DNA of 33,374 nucleotides from Bacteriovorax sp. (GTDB taxonomy: Bacteria > Bdellovibrionota > Bacteriovoracia > Bacteriovoracales > Bacteriovoracaceae), in NCBI GenBank assembly GCA_014378525.1, contig JACMNL010000011.1, positions 1-33,374 of the forward strand, in the 5' to 3' direction. Shown here piece by piece: positions 17,200 through 24,056 of the stretch. The first letter of the stretch is position 1, and each line of letters opens with the position of its first letter. Both the position numbers and the translations under genes were made by a program. The notes below the pieces were generated by a model. That model saw only the letters and a program-made list of their open reading frames with translations, was not told where the DNA came from and did no database searches.

Positions 17200-17889
17200 A
17201 TGAGTTATACGATCAGACCTCAAAGTGCAGATTTCAAAATGGGAATTTCCGTAGTGTCCCAGTTTGAAGACTGGTTAGCACAAAACAGAGACGCCATCGG
17301 CGTGAGTTTTGTCGGACGTTCAAATGTTGGTAAATCGAGCATGATCAATTCATTGTTCGGTGGAAAAACAGCGCGCGTTTCAAAAACCCCTGGTCGCACG
17401 AGAGAAATAAATATTTTCGAATTCGAATTGAACCTGAATGGAAAAAAATGTGACCTTCCGAAATTTTTCCTGATCGACTTACCTGGATACGGTTTCGCTG
17501 AAGTTTCAAAAGAGATGCAGAAAAACTGGGATGAATTAATGGGAGCGTTTTTTGCTGAAGTCTCTCAGTCAATGCTTTTAGTAAATCTTCAGGATGCCCG
17601 CCACCCTGACCAGGATGTTGATAAGCAGTTTTATAATTTCATTAAGAGACACAACCGCAAAACGATTTTAGTTTTCAACAAGATCGATAAATTAAAAACG
17701 CAGAAAGAAAGAAACGTTTTAGAAAAATTAAAACCGGTTCTTTCAAAAGACTATAAATGGATTCGTCAGATGTATTTTGCTTCGGCAGAATCTAAGAAAG
17801 GAATTCCTCAGGTCGAAGATGCGATCGTTACACATATTCTTGAAGAGCTTGAGATGAGAAAAACTCATGTGGAAGAGCCGGACGCTTAG
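17200..17889 (+). CDS. engB: Ribosome biogenesis GTPase YsxC/EngB
   Basis: A 229-residue TRAFAC GTPase of the EngB/YihA/YsxC family, needed for large ribosomal subunit assembly. G1 'GRSNVGKS' is at residues 39-46, G2 is around 'SKTPGRTREIN', G3 'DLPG' at 93-96, G4 'NKID' at 160-163 and G5 'FASAESKKG' near 195. The length is slightly above the usual 195-210 because of a short charged C-terminal tail. The start ATG at 17200 is the first Met and gives the expected N-terminus. Its TAG stop overlaps the TAA of the downstream convergent small gene by 4 bp. Confidence 0.95.
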   Translation: MSYTIRPQSADFKMGISVVSQFEDWLAQNRDAIGVSFVGRSNVGKSSMINSLFGGKTARVSKTPGRTREINIFEFELNLNGKKCDLPKFFLIDLPGYGFAEVSKEMQKNWDELMGAFFAEVSQSMLLVNLQDARHPDQDVDKQFYNFIKRHNRKTILVFNKIDKLKTQKERNVLEKLKPVLSKDYKWIRQMYFASAESKKGIPQVEDAIVTHILEELEMRKTHVEEPDA

Positions 17890-18215
17890 TCCTCTTTTTT
17901 CGTATCGTCTTTTTTGAATTCCACAGACTGAAATTTAATCCTGTTCATTTTACGTTCGATATCTTCGAGATCGCGTTTGCAGGCCTTGATGGTATGAATG
18001 AGAGCACGCATTTTCGGCGAGTCCCAGTCCACCTCACCGTTTTCAACTCCACGCTCAAGAAGTTTACCCAACTCTTCGTAAGTGTCCTTCAAATGCGCAT
18101 TTGTTCTGGAAGCTGTCAGCATCTTTTTGCCAATGGCGCTGGTTTTCATCACTTCCTTGTGAAAGTTCAGTAACCAGAAATTGAATCTACCTTTTAGCTT
18201 TGATTGCTTCTTCAT
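17886..18215 (-). CDS. Small basic helical protein of unknown function
   Basis: A 109-residue protein with no family I recognise. The N-terminus is basic (MKKQSKLKGR), the middle is predicted helical with heptad-like spacing ('LKDTYEELGKLLERGVENGE' and 'ACKRDLEDIERKMNRIKF'), and the tail is Lys/Asp-rich. There is no signal peptide or membrane segment, so it is probably cytoplasmic. The stop overlaps the engB stop by 4 bp, and the start is divergent from the acyltransferase gene. Base composition matches its neighbours and the frame is intact, so I take it as a real gene. Confidence 0.6.
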   Translation of the reverse strand: MKKQSKLKGRFNFWLLNFHKEVMKTSAIGKKMLTASRTNAHLKDTYEELGKLLERGVENGEVDWDSPKMRALIHTIKACKRDLEDIERKMNRIKFQSVEFKKDDTKKED

Positions 18216-18319
18216 TAAAACTCCTGCTCAATGATTTTACCCACTATAAGAATGCTTGTGAAGAAAGAATATTTTGATAGCATTAAAGCATCTTAAAAGT
18301 ATCATCCCGAGAGGATTAG

Positions 18320-19132
18320 TTGGTTATCTTTAAAAACAAATTCACGAAACTCGAAGCCGCCCTAAACGATCGCTATTCCAAAGAGCGCGATCCCTGGGGA
18401 CTCGAGCCATCACGTGCTATCAACGATATAAAAATCGTGTGGCCGTTCTACAAATATTATTTTGATGTTCAATTACACGGTAAAGAAAAAATATTAGACC
18501 AGCCCTATATGGTCGTTTCCAACCACACTGGACAAATCCCTATCGACGGTCTTCTCATCTGCACCGCCTTCGCGACAGAACTGGATCAACCGAAACTACT
18601 TCGCCCGCTAGTTGAAAGATTTTTAACATCGCTTCCTTTTTTAGGAAGATGGTCGAGCGAAAGTGGTGCCGTTCTCGGTGACCGCGTGAATTGTTTAAAT
18701 CTTTTGAAGCGTGGCGAATCTATTCTGGTATTTCCTGAAGGAGTCAGAGGGATAGCAAAAGATTCAAAAGATCATTACAAACTTCAACGCTTTTCTAAAG
18801 GTTTTTTAAGAATGGCCCTTTCATCGAAAGTTCCGATTCTACCAATTGCCGTTGTTGGCGCAGAAGATTTTTTTCCTTATGTCTTTCATCTGAAAAAAAT
18901 TGCGAAATTCTTAAGTGTTCCTGCGCTTCCGGTTTCGTTAAACTTATTTCCGTTGCCGTCTCCTGTAGATATTTACGTTGGTGAACCCTACGTTCTTCCA
19001 CATGAGTTGAGTGCAGAGGCACTCGATGAAGAGCTAGAACCGCATATCATTGCACTGGAAAAACAAATTGAAGAACTCACTCAAGCGGGATTAAAAAATA
19101 AAAGATCAATCGCTCAAAGGTTTAAATCATGA
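18320..19132 (+). CDS. PlsC-like acyltransferase (1-acylglycerol-phosphate/MGAT-like)
   Basis: A 270-residue membrane-associated acyltransferase. Motif I is 'NHTGQIPIDG' with His69 and Asp76: a His-x6-Asp form, seen in MGAT-like LPLAT subfamilies, instead of the His-x4-Asp of classical PlsC. Motif III 'FPEGVRG' (138-144) and motif IV 'VPILPIAVVGAED' are standard. It should transfer an acyl group to a glycerolipid or similar hydroxyl acceptor; the exact acceptor is unknown. Start is TTG at 18320, four bases after GAGAGGA. It overlaps the next gene by 4 bp (ATGA), so the two probably work in one pathway, perhaps of envelope lipids. Confidence 0.82.
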   Translation: MVIFKNKFTKLEAALNDRYSKERDPWGLEPSRAINDIKIVWPFYKYYFDVQLHGKEKILDQPYMVVSNHTGQIPIDGLLICTAFATELDQPKLLRPLVERFLTSLPFLGRWSSESGAVLGDRVNCLNLLKRGESILVFPEGVRGIAKDSKDHYKLQRFSKGFLRMALSSKVPILPIAVVGAEDFFPYVFHLKKIAKFLSVPALPVSLNLFPLPSPVDIYVGEPYVLPHELSAEALDEELEPHIIALEKQIEELTQAGLKNKRSIAQRFKS

Positions 19133-20070
19133 ACGCACAAAAAATTCTGATCATTGGTATTCAAGGTGCGATGGCGAAAATCACTGCGGAACTTCTTTTA
19201 AAAAGTAATCCCGGGATCGTCATTCATGGTGTTGATTCACGTCCGATTGAAAATATGCAGAAACGTGCAAACTTTACGTGGCAGCAGATTAAATATAACA
19301 GAACTAATTTTGAAAAATTATTCCGCGAGCATCAGTTCGACTGTGTTCTGCATTTGGGCCGCCTTGGTCACTCGCCAGCTATGGGAAATATTCATAAACG
19401 TATCGACATTAATTTAATTGGAACGAATACGATTCTGGAACTCGCACAAAAATTTCGTGCAAAAAAAGTTGTTATCCTTTCCACTCATCACGTTTACGGT
19501 GCTCTTCCGGACAATCCAATGTTTTTAAAAGAAGATGCTCCACTACGTGCGAGTTTTAAATACGCTGAACTCAGAGACGTAGTTGAAATGGATCAGATGT
19601 GTACGAACTGGATGTGGAAAAACCAGAATGAGATTGAAACGATAGTTCTTCGTCCTGCCAACATCATTGGCCCGCAAATTAAAAACTCAATCACACAGTA
19701 TTTAAAAACGCCGTACGCGCCATTACCGATTGATTACAATCCAATGTTCCAGTTCATTCACGAATTCGATATGGCCTCAATAATTGTGAATGCAGTTGAT
19801 AAACTTAAAACTGGAATTTATAACGTCACAAGTGACGACGTGATCAGTCTGCACGAAGCTGCAGAAATTATCGGAGTTAAAAAAATCCTCGTACCCATTA
19901 TCGCGGTTGAGCAGCTGGCAAAATTCCTGACTCCCGTCTGGAAATTCCCTCTCTACCTCATCGACTACATAAAATTTCCATCGACGCTGGATAACAGCGA
20001 GCTAAAAAAGAATCTTGGGATTGAAACATTTCGTTTTACGGCGAAAGAAGCTCTCGAGCTTTTGAAGTAA
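19129..20070 (+). CDS. NAD-dependent epimerase/dehydratase-like SDR protein
   Basis: A 313-residue extended short-chain dehydrogenase/reductase. The nucleotide-binding glycine motif is 'GIQGAMA' (residues 10-16), with Ala in place of the third Gly. 'VLHLGRLG' and the Ser-containing 'VILSTHHVYG' mark the active-site strands. The catalytic Tyr is Tyr145 in 'YAELR': the usual YxxxK Lys is Arg149, so activity may be altered. 'VLRPANIIGP' is typical of the sugar-nucleotide branch. It is coupled to the acyltransferase by an ATGA overlap, hinting at modification of a lipid-linked molecule. Its stop directly abuts the stop of the cyanophycinase-like gene. Confidence 0.8.
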   Translation: MNAQKILIIGIQGAMAKITAELLLKSNPGIVIHGVDSRPIENMQKRANFTWQQIKYNRTNFEKLFREHQFDCVLHLGRLGHSPAMGNIHKRIDINLIGTNTILELAQKFRAKKVVILSTHHVYGALPDNPMFLKEDAPLRASFKYAELRDVVEMDQMCTNWMWKNQNEIETIVLRPANIIGPQIKNSITQYLKTPYAPLPIDYNPMFQFIHEFDMASIIVNAVDKLKTGIYNVTSDDVISLHEAAEIIGVKKILVPIIAVEQLAKFLTPVWKFPLYLIDYIKFPSTLDNSELKKNLGIETFRFTAKEALELLK

Positions 20071-21630
20071 TTATTTCGAGTGAGCGCAGTTTAGTTTTCT
20101 TAAAACATTCAGCTGGTCTGAAACAAGCTGATCAATCATTTCCTCTGAAAGACTAATCCCTTTACATTCAACAGTGCCTGTTTGTTTAACAGCATAATCC
20201 CTGGCAAGAGTCGCTTTGTGAGTGCGAACATTGTAAGTATCATTATCTCCAATGACATGAATTCTCATATTAACAAACCCACTTGAATGCAGAGTTTGAT
20301 CTCCCTGATCCTGAGTAGAAACAAAACTAGAAGTTGATGTGTAGGAGCAGTACTGACAGTCTAAAATTAAAGATGGCATTGCTTCTCTTCCATTTTTTTG
20401 TGATTTCACTGCAATAGTATTTTTTCCAAGGCCATCAATTTCACTTGATGAATCAAGAAATACGACGCTGCCATTCGGATTTTTTGCAAGTCTATTAAAA
20501 GATAGAGTTTGCATCACCCCTCTTTTTTTATCTCTGCTCATTAACTGTGAGTCAGAATAAGCGTCTTCCGCTATAACTAATCCATTGCTAAATGGAGGCT
20601 CTATAAAAGTAATTCTGTTCACAGTGTTACTTTTTATTTTTAACTGGTCAGTCACCTGGCCGCAGTTAATATCTGGATAACTTGCTTTGGCACTTTTTGG
20701 AAGATTTTTTAGATCTGGAGTTCTCGATGATAAATCGTAAGTCCATCCTTCCGTAAGAGCATCATCTCTTACATTAATATATGACAACGGTTTTCCGGGA
20801 AGACGCTCTTTTTTTGTTTCCGGAGTTTCAGATAAAAAATGCACGGAACCAGTTCCAAAAACCTGTGCTTTGCCTTTAATAATAGCGATACCAGTTTTTT
20901 CTTCGATACACACACTCACAATTTTTTTATCTTTAAAATCATCAATAGCCTTGGCCATTGTCGCAAGAAGCCTTCCGACTCTTCCACGTTCTCCACAATG
21001 AGTGTCCGCTAAAATTCCAGGAGCTGCATTTAAAAAGTCATTATGTATGCCGGAGGTTTTTGGATCAACTTCGTCATTCAATAAAGGAGAATGACTATCT
21101 TTCAAAACATCTTTAGTCGCAAAATCTTTTCCGCCAGTGATGGAATACTGTGATAATCCCATCGCTCCCGAACTTGTTCCACCAATCGCACCGCCACGGT
21201 CACCAAGCGCTTTGATCTGCTCTTGCACTTTAGTACCTTTCCACAACTGATAGGCCTTACCTTGATTTCCACCGCGAATGAAAACAACATCTGCATCTTT
21301 CATCATCGCGACAACTTTTGGATCATTTGCTTCTTTTCTCGAACTCACTACTAAATTGTAAGAACTGTCTGCGCCCATGGATTTAAAATAATCCACTATA
21401 AAATTTGTATCTGGTTTTTCTAAAGACAACACGACAACTTTTATTTTTTTATCACCGGTTGTATCGCCATTATCAATAAGTTTTTTATAAAGAGGATACG
21501 ACCAGTCTGTCGTTACTCCGATATCACCTTCAGGACCACCACCGCCAAGAACGACAACGCCCGGCTCGGCCATAAGGGCCTTTGAAAAAATGAAAAGACA
21601 TGAAAGAATAAAAATTCGATAAAATTTCAT
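20071..21630 (-). CDS. Secreted cyanophycinase-like S51 serine peptidase
   Basis: A 519-residue protein with a signal peptide ('MKFYRIFILSCLFIFSKALMA'). The first 280 residues match the cyanophycinase/peptidase S51 fold: 'VVVLGGGGPEGD', 'VFIRGGNQGKAY', the nucleophile elbow 'GGTSSGAMG' (Ser153 as likely nucleophile), and 'DTHCGERGRVGRL', containing the conserved His. Cyanophycinases cleave beta-Asp-Arg dipeptides from cyanophycin; secreted forms (CphE type) let bacteria feed on polymer from other cells. The C-terminal 200 residues, with a Cys pair 'CQYC' and beta-rich sequence, are an extension beyond the usual 270-400 residues. Whether cyanophycin is the real substrate is not certain. Confidence 0.8.
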   Translation of the reverse strand: MKFYRIFILSCLFIFSKALMAEPGVVVLGGGGPEGDIGVTTDWSYPLYKKLIDNGDTTGDKKIKVVVLSLEKPDTNFIVDYFKSMGADSSYNLVVSSRKEANDPKVVAMMKDADVVFIRGGNQGKAYQLWKGTKVQEQIKALGDRGGAIGGTSSGAMGLSQYSITGGKDFATKDVLKDSHSPLLNDEVDPKTSGIHNDFLNAAPGILADTHCGERGRVGRLLATMAKAIDDFKDKKIVSVCIEEKTGIAIIKGKAQVFGTGSVHFLSETPETKKERLPGKPLSYINVRDDALTEGWTYDLSSRTPDLKNLPKSAKASYPDINCGQVTDQLKIKSNTVNRITFIEPPFSNGLVIAEDAYSDSQLMSRDKKRGVMQTLSFNRLAKNPNGSVVFLDSSSEIDGLGKNTIAVKSQKNGREAMPSLILDCQYCSYTSTSSFVSTQDQGDQTLHSSGFVNMRIHVIGDNDTYNVRTHKATLARDYAVKQTGTVECKGISLSEEMIDQLVSDQLNVLRKLNCAHSK

Positions 21631-21731
21631 AAAGACTTATCGAGTAATGCACTAAATAAATGAACAACTTTATTTTTCTGCCTAAAATGGTCAGATATTG
21701 CCTTATGAGTGCTGAAAACAGGTCAGAATTA

Positions 21732-21760
21732 TTGACGGCGCAGGGGTTTTTTCTTAATAT
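21732..21760 (+). promoter_or_regulatory. Sigma70 promoter of tRNA-Leu
   Basis: A -35 box TTGACG (21732-21737) and a -10 box TAATAT (21755-21760) are separated by 17 bp, near the sigma70 optimum. The predicted start, about 7 bases on, falls just before the tRNA 5' end at 21774, leaving a very short leader. Confidence 0.8.
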
Positions 21761-21773
21761 GAACCCTCACAGT

Positions 21774-21859
21774 GCCTTGGTGGTGGAATGGTAGACGCAG
21801 CGGATTCAAAATCCGCCGCTCGTAAGGGTGTGCGAGTTCGAGTCTCGCCCGAGGCACCA
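21774..21859 (+). tRNA. tRNA-Leu (anticodon CAA)
   Basis: An 86-base class II tRNA. The acceptor stem pairs GCCTTGG with CCGAGGC, and the 3' ACCA is encoded. The anticodon stem GCGGA/TCCGC encloses loop TTCAAAA, giving anticodon CAA for UUG leucine codons. A long variable arm and the T loop GTTCGAGTC follow as expected for tRNA-Leu. It is the only RNA gene seen in the window, and the very AT-rich accessory patch starts directly at its 3' end, the usual side for integration. Confidence 0.97.
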
Positions 21860-21921
21860 TTCTATACATATATTGTAATCCAAAATATAATTAAGAATCA
21901 TTCCCAACTAGGACATCAAAT

Positions 21922-22317
21922 ATGACAAAGTTTTTGCACTCTTGTCTTTTACTATTTGTGCTTACTAGTTGTGCCAGTGCTTCATCTTCAAACAATAAAA
22001 TAGAAATGAACCCTCAATCCCAATGTGTAGAAGGAACTACAAGACAAGGATTTCTTACTCCAACAACAAATGGCAATTTTCCTTGTACTACTGGGATGCA
22101 AACTTGTGTTGCAAATTTTTGGCAGGGTCCTCAACTTTTTGATTCGTGTGATAATTACACAAAAAATTGTGATAATTCACCCCATGGAACTACTATCAAT
22201 GGCTTTATGTCACCAACAGCATTCTCTGGAACACCTTGCATTCCCGCATCTAAAACTTGTCTCAATGGTCAATGGAATGGCCCAGAGGTTTACCCAGCTT
22301 GTAATCAAGTCCCATAA
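21922..22317 (+). CDS. Small lipoprotein with two cysteine-rich repeats
   Basis: A 131-residue predicted lipoprotein. The lipobox is 'LTSC' with Cys17 as the lipidated residue. The rest is two copies of one unit. Repeat 1 (Cys35 to Cys76) contains 'GFLTPT', Cys55, Cys62 and 'WQGP'; repeat 2 (Cys83 to Cys127) contains 'GFMSPT', Cys106, Cys113 and 'WNGP'. In both, the last three Cys are spaced 7 and 14 residues apart, so each unit is probably a disulfide-bonded module on the cell surface or in the periplasm. Such short Gly-Trp-Cys modules occur in surface proteins of environmental bacteria, but I cannot give a function. It is the first gene after tRNA-Leu. Confidence 0.7.
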   Translation: MTKFLHSCLLLFVLTSCASASSSNNKIEMNPQSQCVEGTTRQGFLTPTTNGNFPCTTGMQTCVANFWQGPQLFDSCDNYTKNCDNSPHGTTINGFMSPTAFSGTPCIPASKTCLNGQWNGPEVYPACNQVP

Positions 22318-22353
22318 CTAATGCTATCTCAGTTCGATATTTCAAGTTGAAGT

Positions 22354-22365
22354 TCCAACACACTT
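22354..22365 (+). repeat. Copy 1 of the TCCAAYACACTT 3'-flank motif
   Basis: The 12-base motif TCCAACACACTT begins 36 bases after the stop of the plus-strand lipoprotein gene, in the same orientation as that gene. Copies 2 and 3 lie just after stops of minus-strand genes. With copy 2 it forms an imperfect inverted repeat (10 of 11 pairs) around a 23-base loop. Confidence 0.65.
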
Positions 22366-22386
22366 GTCTGGTTATAGAGCGATAAG

Positions 22387-22410
22387 AAAAGTGTATTGGA
22401 TCGAATCAAT
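22387..22410 (-). repeat. Copy 2 of the TCCAAYACACTT 3'-flank motif
   Basis: On the minus strand the core is TCCAATACACTT (22400-22389), 22 bases beyond the stop of the gene at 22423-22920 and in that gene's orientation. Including flanks (TTGATTCGA before, TTTC after), it matches copy 3 at about 20 of 24 positions. Together, copies 2 and 3 flank that gene as direct repeats about 560 bp apart. Confidence 0.65.
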
Positions 22411-22422
22411 TTAAAAATTACT

Positions 22423-22920
22423 CTAATTAAAATAATCTAACATATAAGTATGAAGTTCTATTTCTTTCTCATTTGAATCAGTTACGACATAAATATCATA
22501 ATCCGAATTAAAGAATCCACCTGACCCCAAATGCTTTAGATGAAATAATTTTCTTAAGATAAATTTTGATCCAATAGGTACTTCTTCACAGGCAAAACCT
22601 TCTGAACACTCCTGGCCATTAAATGAAAATTGTCTTGATGAAAAAATATTTGAATTAAAATGATTCGTGTATTTATCAACTGAATAACCTTTCACAATAA
22701 ATAATTTTTTCTTTGATAAAATAGTTTTTCCTATTTCAACTGAATCTTGAGGAGTAACAACTAAATCAATTCCGTCACCAGGTGAAGAAACAAACCAAGC
22801 TTCAGAAAATGGAAACTTAACGTAAATTGGATAAACCCAATAATTAAAAAATTTATATATTAGTAACATCCCAATAAGTAATAAAAATATTTTAAACGCT
22901 GATTTTAAATCTTTTTTCAT
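22423..22920 (-). CDS. Small membrane-anchored protein of unknown function
   Basis: A 165-residue protein, not recognised. A basic N-terminus (MKKDLKSAFK) precedes one membrane segment (about residues 11-35), leaving roughly 130 residues outside the cytoplasm. The outer part is strand-rich with two Cys ('GQECSEGFACEE') that could form a disulfide. It is clearly more AT-rich than the core genes and lies between direct repeat copies 2 and 3. The next gene upstream, on the same strand, is the broken membrane-protein gene at 22985-23570. The reading frame is intact, supporting a real gene. Confidence 0.55.
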   Translation of the reverse strand: MKKDLKSAFKIFLLLIGMLLIYKFFNYWVYPIYVKFPFSEAWFVSSPGDGIDLVVTPQDSVEIGKTILSKKKLFIVKGYSVDKYTNHFNSNIFSSRQFSFNGQECSEGFACEEVPIGSKFILRKLFHLKHLGSGGFFNSDYDIYVVTDSNEKEIELHTYMLDYFN

Positions 22921-22944
22921 ATTTCCAAATTAAAGCTGATGTTC

Positions 22945-22967
22945 AAAAGTGTGTTGGACCGAATTAA
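22945..22967 (-). repeat. Copy 3 of the TCCAAYACACTT 3'-flank motif
   Basis: On the minus strand the core is TCCAACACACTT (22958-22947), 26 bases beyond the stop of the broken gene at 22985-23570, again in gene orientation. Upstream TTAATTCGG and downstream TTTG match copy 2 closely. It ends about 25 bases before the ATG of the next gene. Confidence 0.65.
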
Positions 22968-22984
22968 GAGAGCACATAAAGTTA

Positions 22985-23570
22985 TTATTCAATCGCAACT
23001 AATTCTACTTGATCTTTAGAAAACCATGGTACACCGAAGAAACCTCTATATTTATAATATTTAACCGCAATTTTTTTATGATCTATACTCGAAAATTTTC
23101 GATAGGTTGATTCTGAAATATCAATTTCAACATTCTTTGGGCCAGAAGAAAAATAATAGGAATATCGACTTGCTTTATCAACTTCATGGGATTCATTTAT
23201 ATAAATATCTTGTACAGTTTCCATTTTAGGTTTTGAAGAATCAAGCAGAATATCAGCAGTCAAAAGAAAAGAGCTTAATACTATTGTTGTATAAAACCCC
23301 CCCAATTAATACCGCTCCAATACGACCAGCTTTAGTTCCAACAATCGCACAAAAAATCTTTAAACGCCTTTCCCAAAAATATACACTAATAAAAGAAAAT
23401 AATATTATTAAATTGAGTTGAGAATTTGTCTCAAGAATCTCATGGTTTTTAAACGCATTTAACACATAGCCGCAAAGCGAGACTTCAGCCCATAAATAGA
23501 GATAAGAAAAACTATAAAAATTTTCTCTGAGAATACTAATTCCTGCAAATATTTGATTGAGAAAATACAT
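22985..23570 (-). pseudogene. Membrane protein gene split by a one-base slip in a seven-G tract
   Basis: Two overlapping minus-strand frames, 23253-23570 (N-terminal part) and 22985-23305 (C-terminal part), join into one 194-residue protein if the G7 run at 23297-23303 has six G. The join reads '...RIGAVLIG-GFYTTIVLSSFLL...', a continuous membrane segment. The product would have hydrophobic segments near residues 5-35, 52-70 and 80-112, and a roughly 80-residue strand-rich outer domain. The family is not recognised. The break may be a real pseudogene, phase variation by slippage, or a sequencing error in the homopolymer; the sequence alone cannot decide. Confidence 0.6.
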
Positions 23571-23681
23571 TTAATAGTTACCACTAAAAAAATTTAACGT
23601 CGCTTTCCATGGTTTATTTTTCTCTTTTCAAAACCATCGGTTTATATCCACCCCAAAATAAACATACTAAAATAAAACATT

Positions 23682-24003
23682 TCACACTTCCCTGTTTTTA
23701 TTTAGTAACTCAAGTCTAATTCCAAAAGGATTTTTTGCGTGAATTTTTTTCCAAAACTAATAAATTAATTTCTTAAAACCAAACCATCAGCATAATTAAA
23801 GAAACCAAACTCAGTTCGAAGATCGTCTATTAGGAGGCACCACATCTTAGTTTATCTATAGGAAAATTATTAAATGGAAAAAATGCTATCTTAATTGATT
23901 CATCGCTTTTCGCAATTACTCCTTCAAATGTCTTGGTATAAAAACCTGTTGCTTCAAAAGCTTCGCGCTGAGTACTCGAACCAACGTTCCTTGAAAATTT
24001 AAG
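23682..24003 (-). pseudogene. Decayed gene remnant, possibly VOC/glyoxalase-like
   Basis: In the 486 bp between the broken membrane gene and the next gene, the minus strand carries protein-like sequence in three frames without a proper start. Fragment one (24003-23830) includes 'EAFEATGFYTKTFEGVIAK' and 'IKIAFFPF'; fragment two (23845-23765) includes 'FGFFNYADGLVL'; fragment three (23756-23682) reads 'WKKIHAKNPFGIRLELLN'. The last resembles the 'DPFGNRLEL' end of VOC-superfamily proteins, and the first resembles their 'FY..TFG' and 'MAFFP' strands. Frames change at about 23840 and 23755. I read this as one gene broken by at least two frameshifts and a lost start. I see nothing in 23571-23681. 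Confidence 0.4.
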
Positions 24004-24056
24004 TTATTTCAATTATTGTTTAATATGCTTTATAAGAATCTTCATCCAAAGTGGAT

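Noticed and set aside
22351..22410. A true integron attC site formed by motif copies 1 and 2
   Set aside because: The right-hand core GTTGGAA misses the final pyrimidine of GTTRRRY, copy 3 has no strong partner arm, and no integrase is present.
23233..23421. A 62-codon plus-strand frame
   Set aside because: It is antisense to the broken membrane-protein gene, which has better coding character.
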